Positions 52,979 through 61,940 of a stretch of DNA of 64,000 nucleotides are shown piece by piece. The stretch is from Streptomyces rugosispiralis (GTDB lineage: Bacteria > Actinomycetota > Actinomycetes > Streptomycetales > Streptomycetaceae). The notes beneath the pieces were generated by a model, which worked only from the letters and a program-made list of their open reading frames with translations, did not search any database and was not told where the DNA came from. The stretch covers positions 162,549-226,548 of the forward strand of contig NZ_JANIAA010000011.1 in the NCBI RefSeq assembly GCF_024505145.1. Reading direction: 5' to 3'. A program made the translations under genes and the position numbers. The first letter of the stretch is position 1; the number at the start of each line of letters is the position of its first letter.

Positions 52979-54385
52979 CTAGCCGCGGCGCAGGCTCGCC
53001 AGGAAGCGCCAGAGCGCGGAGCGGGGCCGTTCCGGCTGGGCGGGGGCGGGTGTCGCGGGAGCGGAGGGCGCGGGCTCCGGCAGCGAGGCGGGCGCCGCGC
53101 CTCCCGCGGCCGGGGCCGGGGCCATCGGAGCCTGCCGCGTCCGCATCCGGTACCGGACCGGGAAGGACTTCAGGCCGCGTACATGCGTGGACGAGCGCCA
53201 GGGCAACTGGTCGACGGGCAGCCCCAGTTCGAAGTCACACCGTTCGAACAGCTTGCCCACCGCCGTGGTGACGATCATGTCGGCGATCCCCCGCCCCGGG
53301 CACTGGTGAGTTCCCGCGCCCCAGGCCAGATGGGCACGCGAACTCACCGACGCGTCCTGGCTGCCGGGCGTGGCGAACATCGGGTCGCCGTGCGCGGCGG
53401 CGATCGAGGGCACCACCACATCGCCCGCGGCGAGCCGGAAGTCCCCCAGGTCGGTGTCGACCGCGGGGAAGCGGAAGGTGAGGTTGACCCACGGCGGCGA
53501 GGCGATGTGCACGCGGTTGACCAGCTCCTCGACCGGCCCCGCCATCAGTCCGGCCCGGGTCCCGGCCTCCCCGGCCAGCACCTCCAGCACGCTGTTGGTG
53601 ATGGCGTGGCTGACCAGCTCGGACATGATGACGATGATCGCGTACAGCTCCAGGCCGATCTGCTCCACCGTCAGCGGGGGCTCGACGGCGAGCAGCCGGG
53701 TGGTCAGATCGTCTCCGGGGTGCTGCCTCTTGTACGCCGCGAGTTCGGTCGTCGCGGCCACCAGCCGGCCCACGGCCGCCGCGGCGTCCGGGCCGCCGTC
53801 CACCATGCGCCACGAGTCCATGAACACGTCGTCGCCCTGGTCGACCGGGAAGCCGAACAGCCGGTTGACGGCCATCAGCGGCAGCGCCCGAGCGAACTGC
53901 GCGCCCAGGTCCACCCATCCGCTGTCGCTGCCGTCCGCGAAGAAGGTGATCAGCTCGTCGGCGTGGCGGGAGACGGCGCTCGCCAGCTCCCAGGACTGGG
54001 GCGCGTCGGAGTCCTGGAAGGGCGCGAGCGCCTCCTCCACGGCGACGCGTGTCGCCTTGTGCCGCTGGTCGTCCTGGACCAGCAGATGGCTGACCTGGTA
54101 GCCGGGCAGATGCGGCCAGTCGGACGGCACCCGGCCCTCGCGCAGCCACCGCCAGTGCTGGACGTCCTTCTTCCATGTGCTCTCGTCCCGCAGCACCTCC
54201 CGCACCTCGCGGTAGCCGAGCACCAGCCAGACCGGGACCCCGTGCAGATCGACGGGTGCCACCGGCCCGTACCGGGCCCGCAGGCGTGCGTAGACCGCGG
54301 CGGGCCGGGTCTCGAAGTCCCGTGTCATCAGCGGCTCGGCCGCGAGGGACTCCAGCTCGGACGGCTCGGAAGGGGGGAAGTGCAT
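52979..54385 (-). CDS. Cytochrome P450 lacking the EXXR motif (CYP157-like)
   Basis: The 468-residue protein has the haem-binding loop LAWGAGTHQCPGRGIA with Cys362; Trp replaces the usual first Phe. The P450 C-helix and substrate-region patterns are visible, and the protein ends with a Pro/Ala-rich tail from about 420. At the K-helix the expected E-x-x-R reads EELVN (286-290) with Arg one place later. The I-helix lacks the AGxxT oxygen-activation motif (IMSELVSHAITNS, 253-265). Conservon-associated CYP157 enzymes of Streptomyces are known to lack EXXR, and this resembles them. The ATG at 54385 has AAGGA seven bases upstream. There is no redox partner gene nearby. Confidence 0.88.
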   Translation of the reverse strand: MHFPPSEPSELESLAAEPLMTRDFETRPAAVYARLRARYGPVAPVDLHGVPVWLVLGYREVREVLRDESTWKKDVQHWRWLREGRVPSDWPHLPGYQVSHLLVQDDQRHKATRVAVEEALAPFQDSDAPQSWELASAVSRHADELITFFADGSDSGWVDLGAQFARALPLMAVNRLFGFPVDQGDDVFMDSWRMVDGGPDAAAAVGRLVAATTELAAYKRQHPGDDLTTRLLAVEPPLTVEQIGLELYAIIVIMSELVSHAITNSVLEVLAGEAGTRAGLMAGPVEELVNRVHIASPPWVNLTFRFPAVDTDLGDFRLAAGDVVVPSIAAAHGDPMFATPGSQDASVSSRAHLAWGAGTHQCPGRGIADMIVTTAVGKLFERCDFELGLPVDQLPWRSSTHVRGLKSFPVRYRMRTRQAPMAPAPAAGGAAPASLPEPAPSAPATPAPAQPERPRSALWRFLASLRRG

Positions 54386-54512
54386 TTCGATGTCCTTTAG
54401 GGCGACAGCTGGACCATTCCCGCCGGGCCGCGGGATCCGTGTGGGGGAAGCCACACGGCATCTGACGCGCGGCACGGAGCGAGAGTCGGCCCGCTACGGC
54501 GCAGGCCACATT

Positions 54513-54531
54513 AGCGGCCGTTCGGCCGGCT
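54513..54531 (-). terminator. Small hairpin after the sulfonate-type operon
   Basis: GCGGCCG/CGGCCGGC arms around two bases, 43 bases downstream of the binding-protein stop and ahead of the P450 start. It is short, so the call is tentative. Confidence 0.4.
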
Positions 54532-54573
54532 GAACAGCGTGGCCGATCTTTATGGTCCGGGGCAGCGAGCGCG

Positions 54574-55725
54574 CTAGTTGTGGCCGACCGCCTCCGCGTA
54601 GAAGGAGCGGTCCACGACCTGGTCCTCGGGCAGGGGGTCGCCCTCGACCACCCCGGCGGCGGCGTACGCCTTCTGCAGACGGTCCACGGTGCCCGCGCGA
54701 ATCTCCCAGTCCATGCGCAGCGACGGCACGGCGGCCAGCGTGTCCGGCCCGGTCTTGAGCACATCGCCGAGGTCGTCGAGGAATGCCCGGTCCTTCTTGT
54801 AGTCCCCGGCGAAGTAGGTGTTGACGGTGCGGATGTAGGCGCGCAGGAACGCCACCCCCGCGTCCGGGTTCCCGGTCAGCAGATCGGGTCCGAACAGGAG
54901 CCCGCCGAGCGGTTCGCCCCGCGGCTGCCCGCCGAGGAAGGCATAGCCCGTATCGCCGTCCACCTGTCGCCACACCGGGTCGAGCAGCCAGGCGGCGTCC
55001 ACTCCGCCGTTCTTCAGCGAGGTGAGGACCTCGGCCGGGCCGAGCTGCTGGAAGCGGACGCTGTCCAGGTCGGCCTTGTGCGCGGAGAGCACCTTCGCCA
55101 TCGGGTACGTGATGACCGAGCCCTTGCCGATGAGGGTGCCGACCGTACGGTCCTTGAGGCTGACCCCGCCCGCCGTGTCCCCCGGCCGCAGCCTGGCCCA
55201 GAACCCGCTCTTGGAGCCGGGCGCGGGCGTGAAGTTGCCGGCGACCCAGCGAATGTCGAACCCCTGCCGGATGCCGTTGAGCACGGCGGCCTCCGGCGCC
55301 GCGTACTGGACGTCGATATCGCCCTTGGCGAGCAGCGGAAGCGCGTCCGGGGTGGGCAGCAGCTTCACTTCGACATCGAGCTTCTCCTTGCTGAACTCGC
55401 CCTTCGCCACGCCGATCCGCAGGGGTGCCAGATACTCGGCGGTCAGGGTACTGGCGGAGACGATGACCTTCGTCCTCTTCTTCAGCGGCTTCGGCGCGGG
55501 CGCGCCGGACGCGCAACGGGCGGGCCGCCGGGCGGCGGACCTGTCGGAGGGGTCGGTCCAGCCCTTGGCGCAGCCCGCGACAGGGGTGATCGGGCGGGGT
55601 TTGCCCCGCGTGCCCGAGCGCGCCGAGTCGGAGGTCTGGGCGTCGCAGGCGGCGAGGGAGCCGAGGACGCCCAACAGGGTCACGCCCGTGAGCAGGGCGC
55701 GGGCGAGGGAGGGTGTCCGTGCCAT
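54574..55725 (-). CDS. ABC transporter substrate-binding lipoprotein, SsuA/TauA/NMT1 type
   Basis: The 383-residue protein has a lipoprotein signal with lipobox LAAC (Cys near residue 27) and an NMT1/SsuA-like domain. VIVSASTLTAEYLAPLRIGVAKGEF is where sulfonate/nitrate binders have their first strand, and GDIDVQYAAPEAAVLNGIRQG and LGPAEVLTSLKNGGVDAAWL follow. It is the third gene of an ATPase-permease-binding protein operon. Ligands of this group include aliphatic sulfonates, taurine, nitrate and thiamine precursors; which applies is not clear. The ATG at 55725 has GGAAGG upstream. Confidence 0.9.
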   Translation of the reverse strand: MARTPSLARALLTGVTLLGVLGSLAACDAQTSDSARSGTRGKPRPITPVAGCAKGWTDPSDRSAARRPARCASGAPAPKPLKKRTKVIVSASTLTAEYLAPLRIGVAKGEFSKEKLDVEVKLLPTPDALPLLAKGDIDVQYAAPEAAVLNGIRQGFDIRWVAGNFTPAPGSKSGFWARLRPGDTAGGVSLKDRTVGTLIGKGSVITYPMAKVLSAHKADLDSVRFQQLGPAEVLTSLKNGGVDAAWLLDPVWRQVDGDTGYAFLGGQPRGEPLGGLLFGPDLLTGNPDAGVAFLRAYIRTVNTYFAGDYKKDRAFLDDLGDVLKTGPDTLAAVPSLRMDWEIRAGTVDRLQKAYAAAGVVEGDPLPEDQVVDRSFYAEAVGHN

Positions 55726-55767
55726 GGGTGCCGCCTTCCGGGGGCCGGGGGTCGGAGCCGAGGTGGG

Positions 55768-56694
55768 TCAGGACTGGGGACGGCCGCGGTCCCGCGGCGC
55801 CCAGGGGGTGAGCCGGCGGCCGATGAACCGGACGAGTTCGGAGAAGACCACGCCGAGCACGGCCACGCAGACGATGCCGACGAACATCACGTCGTTCTGG
55901 AACAGCGTCCGCGAGTCGAAGATCAGGTGGCCGAGGCCGTCGTTCGCGGCGATCTGCTCGGAGGCCACGATGACCAGGACCGCCACTCCGGCCGCGACCC
56001 GCATCCCGACGAGGACCTGCGGCAGCGAGGCGGGCAGCAGGACATGGCGGAACATCTGCCAGGGACCGGCGCCGAATACCTGTCCGGCCTCCCGGTGGCC
56101 CTCGGCGACACCCATCACGGCGGCCATCGTGGAGATCCACACGAAGAAGAAGACGGTGGTCGCGACGAGCGCGATCTGGGGTCCCTCGCCGAGGCCGAAC
56201 ATATTGAGGAACACGGGGAGCAGGGCGAGCTTGGGCACGACGTACAGGGCGTCGAGCAACGGTTCCAGCGCCGCGCGGACCATCCGCAGCGCGCCCATCA
56301 GCAGCCCGAAGAGATAGCCCGCGGCGGTGCCGAGCGCGTAACCGGCGACCACCCGCTTGAGCGTGGCCCATACGTCCGGCCACAGCTTGCCGTCGGCGGC
56401 GCGCTGCCAGCCGTCCGCCGCGATCGTGGACGGCGCGGGGTAGATACGCGAGTCGATCCAGCGCTGATCCGCGGCGAGCTGCCACAGCAGGATCAGCGCG
56501 GCGGGCACGGCGAGGGCGAGGGAGAGCTCGATGGCGCGGCGGCGCCGGTGGGCACGGACCGGGTCGCGCTCCCCCGGTCCGGGCCGCCGCACCAGCAGCG
56601 TCGTCTCGGCGGACCCGCCGCCGTGTTCACCTTCGCCGGGGTGTTCACCGGGGTGCGCGGTCCGGGCCGAGGCCGCCGTGTTCTCGCTCGTCAT
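55768..56694 (-). CDS. ABC transporter permease, SsuC/TauC type
   Basis: The 308-residue protein has a disordered, His/Gly-rich 50-residue head, then six membrane helices starting near 58 (LSLALAVPAALILLWQLA). The docking loop is EGHREAGQVFGAGPWQMFRHVLLPASLP near residues 195-222, typical of sulfonate/taurine permeases. The ATG at 56694 overlaps the ATPase gene stop (ATGA), so it is translationally coupled. Confidence 0.93.
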   Translation of the reverse strand: MTSENTAASARTAHPGEHPGEGEHGGGSAETTLLVRRPGPGERDPVRAHRRRRAIELSLALAVPAALILLWQLAADQRWIDSRIYPAPSTIAADGWQRAADGKLWPDVWATLKRVVAGYALGTAAGYLFGLLMGALRMVRAALEPLLDALYVVPKLALLPVFLNMFGLGEGPQIALVATTVFFFVWISTMAAVMGVAEGHREAGQVFGAGPWQMFRHVLLPASLPQVLVGMRVAAGVAVLVIVASEQIAANDGLGHLIFDSRTLFQNDVMFVGIVCVAVLGVVFSELVRFIGRRLTPWAPRDRGRPQS

Positions 56695-57518
56695 GAGGGG
56701 TTCCCCACCGGGTCCGCCGAAGCGGTGGCACCCGCACCGGCCCGCTGGACCTCGTCGCGCAGGAGTTCCCACAGCTCGGACCGCAACGCGGCGAACTGCG
56801 GAGCGTGGCGCAGCGCCCCGGTGCGCGGGCGTTCGAACGGCGGATGCCGTTCGGCGATCACCCTGCCGGGTCTGGCCGACATCACCACCACCCGGTCCCC
56901 GAGCACGATCGCCTCCTCCAGGCTGTGGGTGACGAACAGTGCGGTGGTGCGGGTCGCCTGGCACACCGCGAGCAGCTCGTCCTGGAGGATGGTGCGCAAC
57001 TGGGCATCGAGCGCGGCGAACGGTTCGTCCAGGAGCAGCACCTCCGGCTCCACCGCGAGTGCGCGGGCGATCGCCACCCGCTGCCGCATCCCGCCCGACA
57101 AGGTGGCCGGGTAGGCGTCGGCGAAGTCGGAGAGGCCGAGCCGGGCCAGCCAGTCCCTGGCCCGCGCGTCGGCCGCCTTGCGCGGCACCCGCCGCACGTC
57201 GAGGCCGAAGCGGACATTGGCCAGCACGGTCTTCCAGTCGTAGATGCCGTAGTCCTGCGGGATCATCGCGGCCGGGTGCCGGCGACGCGCGCGGATCTCG
57301 ACCTCCCCACCGCTGGGGCGGACGAGTCCGGCGACGATGCGCAGGAACGTGGACTTGCCGCATCCGGACGGGCCGACGATGCAGCAGAACTCCCCGTGCC
57401 GAATGTCCATGTCGAGTGGTCCGAGGGCGTGCACCTGCCGGGTTCCGTGCCCGAAGGTGCGGGTCACCGCGCGGGCACGTACTTTCGGCGCGGCCCCGGG
57501 TGTGGTGTGCGGCTCCAC
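56691..57518 (-). CDS. ABC transporter ATP-binding protein, SsuB/TauB type
   Basis: The 275-residue ATPase has Walker A GPSGCGKST, Q-loop MIPQDYGIYDWKT, signature LSGGMRQRVAIARAL and Walker B VLLLDEPFAALD, then the H-loop VTHSLEEAI. These identify a nitrate/sulfonate/taurine-type importer ATPase. The GTG at 57518 follows AGGAG by seven bases. It is the first gene of the operon. Confidence 0.95.
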   Translation of the reverse strand: MEPHTTPGAAPKVRARAVTRTFGHGTRQVHALGPLDMDIRHGEFCCIVGPSGCGKSTFLRIVAGLVRPSGGEVEIRARRRHPAAMIPQDYGIYDWKTVLANVRFGLDVRRVPRKAADARARDWLARLGLSDFADAYPATLSGGMRQRVAIARALAVEPEVLLLDEPFAALDAQLRTILQDELLAVCQATRTTALFVTHSLEEAIVLGDRVVVMSARPGRVIAERHPPFERPRTGALRHAPQFAALRSELWELLRDEVQRAGAGATASADPVGNPS

Positions 57519-57546
57519 CCCGTATCTCCTGATCCGGTCGAGCGGG

Positions 57547-57596
57547 TGTCGTGCGACAACGGCTGCGCACACCTTTTACGATATGACGGGCCGTCA
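57547..57596 (-). promoter_or_regulatory. Two palindromes upstream of the SsuABC-type operon
   Basis: TGTCGTGCGACA (57547-57558) and TGACGGGCCGTCA (57584-57596) lie 30-78 bases before the ATPase start, with an AT-rich TTTTACGATAT between them. They could be repressor sites in the operon promoter. No regulator gene is adjacent. Confidence 0.45.
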
Positions 57597-57631
57597 GATT
57601 CGGGCAAGGGTGGCGGAGCGACTGGCGCGGA

Positions 57632-59560
57632 TCAGGTCAGGCGGCGGCACAGCAGCGCGTCCGGGCCGCCGGAGCTGCCCACACGTGTGGTGAAGGCGAT
57701 CCCTGCGGCGTACTCGCCGTCCGCGCACTGGCCCTTGTAGGCGCCATGGGCGAAGTCGCCACCGGCGGCGTCGGCGGGCCGGTTGTCGGAGCGGTCGAAC
57801 CAGACCGTACGTCCCGTGGCGCCCAACGGGGCGCGGGCCGGGGCGCACAGCGCGGCGGACACCCGGCTGCCACGGCGGCTGTAGCCGATGAGGAACTGGT
57901 CCGAGGGGCACTGGAACTTGGTGTAGCCGGAGGCCCAGTCGCCACCGACGGGTACGTACTTTTCGTCCGTGACGACCGTATGGGCGGTGCCGGGGGCGCG
58001 CGGGTCGTCGGCGCCGGTGTCGGTGCACAGTCCGCGCCCCGCGGTGTGGCTGAGGCCGATCAGCCGCAGCCCGTCGGGGCAGGCGGCCTTGTAGGCGCCC
58101 GGATCCCAGTCGCCCCGGCCCCGCTCGATCAGCGACTGCACATGGTCGCCGTGGTCGGTGACGAGCATGCGCCAGGTCGGGACGCGGTCGACGGGGCCGG
58201 TGTGTTCGGGCGCGGTCATCAGCCGCCGCCACGCCGTGCCGCGCCAGTCGCCCTGGTCCAGGATTCCGGATCTGCGGCCCGTGGAGTCGTAGCGCAGCAG
58301 CGACCAGTTGTCGTGGCCTTCCCATCCCACGAGTGGCCAGTAGGCGAAGTCGGCGTCGTGGTCGGCGAAGTAGTCGGTGATATTGGCGAACCATGCGCGC
58401 GGCGCGGTGCCCGTCTCGGCCGATCCGATGCCGAACTCGCTGATCCACACGGGCGCGGTGTAATGCTTCCCGCTGTCCTCGGCGACGAAGAACGCCTGGT
58501 CGGTGAGGACTCGGTACAGCTCATCCCGGCTGAGGTCCTGGTACCGGGGGTCGTGTGTCTCGCCGACGCCGGTGGCGCCGCTGTGCCGCGGGCCGGTGTA
58601 TCCGTAGAAGTGGGCCGAGTACACCAGCTTGTGGGCGGCTGCGAGGGTGTGCGAGAGGGTGCGCGCGGGGGCCAGGGTGGGACGTTCGTGGGGCAGCCCG
58701 TCCACCGGGATCCCGGTCCAGTTGATGCCCTCGATCACGATGAGGACGTCGGGGCCGCCCTCGGTGAGGATGCGGTCGGCGGCGCGCTGCGCGGCGGTGT
58801 ACCAGTCGTGCTGGTCGCCGAGGCCCCAGTTGGGGTCGTCCAGGACATCGCGGCGCACCTCGTTGTAGAGGTCGGCGCCCACCACGCGTGGCTCGTCGGC
58901 GTAACGGCGGGCCATGAAGACCCAGTCGTCGATCCACCGTTCGGTGGACTGGCCGCTGTTCCACCGCTCATTGCCGTCGATTCCACAGCACCACCGGGTG
59001 GTGTTGGTGTGGTTGTTGAGGATGACGGCGAAGCCGTCCCGGCTGAGAGCGGACACCACGGCGTCGAAGATCTGCAGCGGTGTCTTTCCGCGCAGTTGGG
59101 TGTTGGCGGCGACGGCGCTGTCCGGGACGGCCGCGGTGGCGTGGATCATCTCGTTGGAGAACGGCAGCCGGATGCTGTTGATGCCGAGCCGATGGAAGTC
59201 GGCGAGCAGCGTCGGCAGGGGAACCCGGTCCAGGCCGAGGGGGATGCCGGAGGAGTTCTGCCCGGAGTGGTGGTTGGCGGGGTCGTCGACACTGCCGCTC
59301 CCCGTCCACGACCCTTGCGCGCCATCCCAGTTGGCCGACTTGAGCCGGAAGCGGTCGCCCTTGGCGTCCACGATGTACCGGCCGCGGGTCGACAGCGGCG
59401 GCTGCCAGGTGTCGGCCGCGGGGGCGGTGACAGGGGCAGTGCCGGTGGCCGCCCGCGCGGCGGGCTGCTGGGCGGTGGCGACCGGTCCCGGAGCCGTGGC
59501 CAGCAGGGCGAGGATCGACGCGATTCCCGTCAGGTACCTGAGTGATCTCCTGGTCGGCAT
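57632..59560 (-). CDS. Secreted glycoside hydrolase family 5-like (clan A) enzyme
   Basis: The 642-residue exported enzyme has a signal peptide (residues 1-30, ending AQQPAARA). The (beta/alpha)8 domain covers about 50-450, with LPFSNEMIH, the acid/base Glu in VGADLYNEVRRD and the nucleophile Glu in VWISEFGIGSA; NNHTNTTRWCCG matches the usual N-N-H strand. The C-terminal 200 residues form a Cys-containing module of unknown type (GRGDWDPGAYKAACPDGLRLIG is repeated later as GDWASGYTKFQCPSDQFLIG), perhaps a carbohydrate-binding part. It attacks a beta-1,4-glucan or mannan outside the cell. It lies downstream of the GH3 gene, 109 bases apart. Confidence 0.9.
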   Translation of the reverse strand: MPTRRSLRYLTGIASILALLATAPGPVATAQQPAARAATGTAPVTAPAADTWQPPLSTRGRYIVDAKGDRFRLKSANWDGAQGSWTGSGSVDDPANHHSGQNSSGIPLGLDRVPLPTLLADFHRLGINSIRLPFSNEMIHATAAVPDSAVAANTQLRGKTPLQIFDAVVSALSRDGFAVILNNHTNTTRWCCGIDGNERWNSGQSTERWIDDWVFMARRYADEPRVVGADLYNEVRRDVLDDPNWGLGDQHDWYTAAQRAADRILTEGGPDVLIVIEGINWTGIPVDGLPHERPTLAPARTLSHTLAAAHKLVYSAHFYGYTGPRHSGATGVGETHDPRYQDLSRDELYRVLTDQAFFVAEDSGKHYTAPVWISEFGIGSAETGTAPRAWFANITDYFADHDADFAYWPLVGWEGHDNWSLLRYDSTGRRSGILDQGDWRGTAWRRLMTAPEHTGPVDRVPTWRMLVTDHGDHVQSLIERGRGDWDPGAYKAACPDGLRLIGLSHTAGRGLCTDTGADDPRAPGTAHTVVTDEKYVPVGGDWASGYTKFQCPSDQFLIGYSRRGSRVSAALCAPARAPLGATGRTVWFDRSDNRPADAAGGDFAHGAYKGQCADGEYAAGIAFTTRVGSSGGPDALLCRRLT

Positions 59561-59669
59561 GCGGCCTTCCCGTGGGTGAGGGATGGTGCCCGAACGCGGC
59601 TCCGCCGGACCCGGCGCGCCCGGGCACCATACTGACGGTCCCTCACATCACCGTCCAGACAGCGTGCGA

Positions 59670-61940
59670 TCAGCTGGGCGGCTCGATCACCAGCCGTACC
59701 CCCTGCGTCGCCTCGGCGGAGGGCCCGGTCTCCAGCAGGAGTTCACCGGGTTCGACGGCGAGGCCGAGGTCCCGGGTGACGGAGGCGAGCGTGTCGGCGT
59801 CGATCGCGAACACGGCGTCGGACTCCTCCCCCGGTCGCAGATCGAGGCGCGCGAAGCCGCGGAGCTCGCGTACGCGGGGCCACGAGGAGCCTCCCGCCAG
59901 CCGGCGCACGTAGAGCTGGACCGTCTCGCGTACCGGCCGCTCGCCCGTGTTGCGCACGGTGACCCGGCAGATGAGCGTCGGGTCGTCCGGGGTCACACGG
60001 GCGCGCGAGAGCCGTGGCGGCGCGTAGGCGACCGTGGTGTACGACAGGCCGTGGCCGAAGGCGTAGCGGGCGGTGGCGGGCTGGTCCACATAGCCGCGGT
60101 ACCGGTGGTCCTTGGCGTTGTAGAACACCGGGAGCTGCGCGGCCGACCTGGGGATGGACACCGGCAGCCGCCCCTCGGGCCCGGCCGCGCCGAACAGTAC
60201 GTCGGCGACGGCCCGGCCGCCCCACGGGCCCGGGTACCAGGCGCTCAGCACCGCCGCCGCCGTGCCGGAGAGGTCGGGCAGGGCGTGCGGACGGCCCTGG
60301 ACGAGGACCACGACGACCGGCACACCCGTGGCCGCCACCGCGTCCAGGAGCGCCAACTGTCCGTCCGGCAGGCGCAGTTCGGCCAGGTCGACACCCTCGC
60401 CACAGGTCATACCGGCGGGGTTGGCGGAGCTCACGACGGCCGCGCCGTTGGTGTCGAACCTGGTGTCGCCGGACCGGGCGCTGGACCCGCCCAGGACGAG
60501 CACCGCGATGTCCGCCGCTGCCGCCAGCGCGACCGCCTCGGGGACACCGGAGAGGTCGCCGCCGGCCAGCTCGCACCCTGGCCCGTAGCTGACCTCGGTG
60601 TCCGGCGGGGCGGCCGACCGGATGCCGTCCAGGATCGTGACGTGGTGGGAGCCGGGGCGCTGTGGCGCGGTGTAGTCGCCGATCTGCTGGGCGATGGAGT
60701 CGGCGTTCGGGCCGAGGACGGCGATCCGGCGGGTCGAGGGTGGCAGCGGCAGGACTTCCCCGTCGTGGGCGAGCAGGGTGATGGACGCGCGGGCGATGCG
60801 TTCGCTCAGCTCACGCGGGTCGGAGGGCCGGTCCACGGCAGGCGCGTAGGGCCGCTCGAAAAGGCCCAGCCGGAACTTCAGCGCCAGCACCCGGGCCACG
60901 GCGGTGTCCAGGGTCCGCTCCGCCACGAGCCCCTGGGCCACCGCCTCGGCCAGCCGTGGAAAGCAGGCGTCCCAGAGGCTCAGATCGCATCCGGCGTCGA
61001 GGGCCAGGGCGCCCGCGGCCACCGGGTCGCCGGTGAGCCGGACCAGACGGTCGATGGCGCCGCCGTCCGCCATCACGATACCGTCGAACTCCAGCCGCTC
61101 CCGGAGGAGTTCGGTCAGCAGCGGTCGGCTGGCCACGCAGGGCAGGCCGTCGAATTCGTTGTAGGCCGCCATCACACCGGCCGCACCGGCGCGTATCCCG
61201 GCCAGGGCCGCCGCCAGATGGATCTCGTGCAGCTCGCGGGCGCCCAGTTCGGTGGCCGCGCTGTTGCGCCCGCCGACGGTGGCCCCCTGCCCGGCGAAGT
61301 GCTTGAGCACCACGGCCACGTCCGCCGTGCGCATCCCCCGCACCAGCGCCTCGGTGAGCCGGGCCGCCAGATACGGGTCCTCGCCGAAGCACTCCTCCGC
61401 GCGGCCCCAGCGCGGGTCGCGCACCAGGTCGAGGGCGGAGACCAGCGCCACGTGGCCGCCGCGTGCCCGCACCTCCGCGCCGACCGCGGCCGCCGCGGCC
61501 TCGTAGAGCCCGGGGTCCCAGGTGGCGCCCACGGCGAGGTTGACCGGCAGCACGGTGCCGTCCAGGGCCTGGTGGCCGTGCGGAACCTCCTCCACGAGCA
61601 GCACGGGTATGCCAAGACGGCTGTTCGCCACGACATGCCGCTGTACGGCATCGGCGACCCGTGCCCCGTCCGCCGCCGTGATGCCGTCGGCGAAGCCGAC
61701 ACCCGACCAGGGGTCGGCCCGCTGGAGCCCGTACAGGGCACCCATCCCGCCGTACGCGGCGACCTCGGCGCGGAAGGCGTCGGTGAGCCGGTGGCCGCTG
61801 TCGGTGCGCTCGTAGGCGTGCCAGCCGTACAGGCGCTGGTTGACCTGGCCGACCTTCTCGGTGAGCGTCATGCGCCCCAGCAGATCGCGGACCCGCTCCG
61901 CCACGGGCGCGGTCGGGTCGCGGTAGAGCCGGCCGGTCAC
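59670..61940 (-). CDS. Glycoside hydrolase family 3 beta-glycosidase
   Basis: The 756-residue GH3 enzyme has no signal peptide, so it is intracellular. The N-terminal barrel has VLLVEEVPHGHQALDGTVLP, LDLVRDPRWGRAEECFGEDP and VVLKHFAGQGATVGG. The nucleophile Asp is in FDGIVMADGGAIDRL, where most GH3 read SDW. The second domain (from about 380) and a fibronectin-III-like end (VRNTGERPVRETVQLYVR) complete the family layout. The ATG overlaps the stop of the upstream clan-A enzyme gene (ATGA). It probably splits the disaccharides made by the other two hydrolases. Confidence 0.93.
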   Translation of the reverse strand: MTGRLYRDPTAPVAERVRDLLGRMTLTEKVGQVNQRLYGWHAYERTDSGHRLTDAFRAEVAAYGGMGALYGLQRADPWSGVGFADGITAADGARVADAVQRHVVANSRLGIPVLLVEEVPHGHQALDGTVLPVNLAVGATWDPGLYEAAAAAVGAEVRARGGHVALVSALDLVRDPRWGRAEECFGEDPYLAARLTEALVRGMRTADVAVVLKHFAGQGATVGGRNSAATELGARELHEIHLAAALAGIRAGAAGVMAAYNEFDGLPCVASRPLLTELLRERLEFDGIVMADGGAIDRLVRLTGDPVAAGALALDAGCDLSLWDACFPRLAEAVAQGLVAERTLDTAVARVLALKFRLGLFERPYAPAVDRPSDPRELSERIARASITLLAHDGEVLPLPPSTRRIAVLGPNADSIAQQIGDYTAPQRPGSHHVTILDGIRSAAPPDTEVSYGPGCELAGGDLSGVPEAVALAAAADIAVLVLGGSSARSGDTRFDTNGAAVVSSANPAGMTCGEGVDLAELRLPDGQLALLDAVAATGVPVVVVLVQGRPHALPDLSGTAAAVLSAWYPGPWGGRAVADVLFGAAGPEGRLPVSIPRSAAQLPVFYNAKDHRYRGYVDQPATARYAFGHGLSYTTVAYAPPRLSRARVTPDDPTLICRVTVRNTGERPVRETVQLYVRRLAGGSSWPRVRELRGFARLDLRPGEESDAVFAIDADTLASVTRDLGLAVEPGELLLETGPSAEATQGVRLVIEPPS

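Noticed and set aside
51434..54400. Long + strand frames through the amidase, repeat array and P450
   Set aside because: They run through the palindromic array and give repeats such as EAPARSLGAKPQ; frames on both strands stay open only because the units lack stops.
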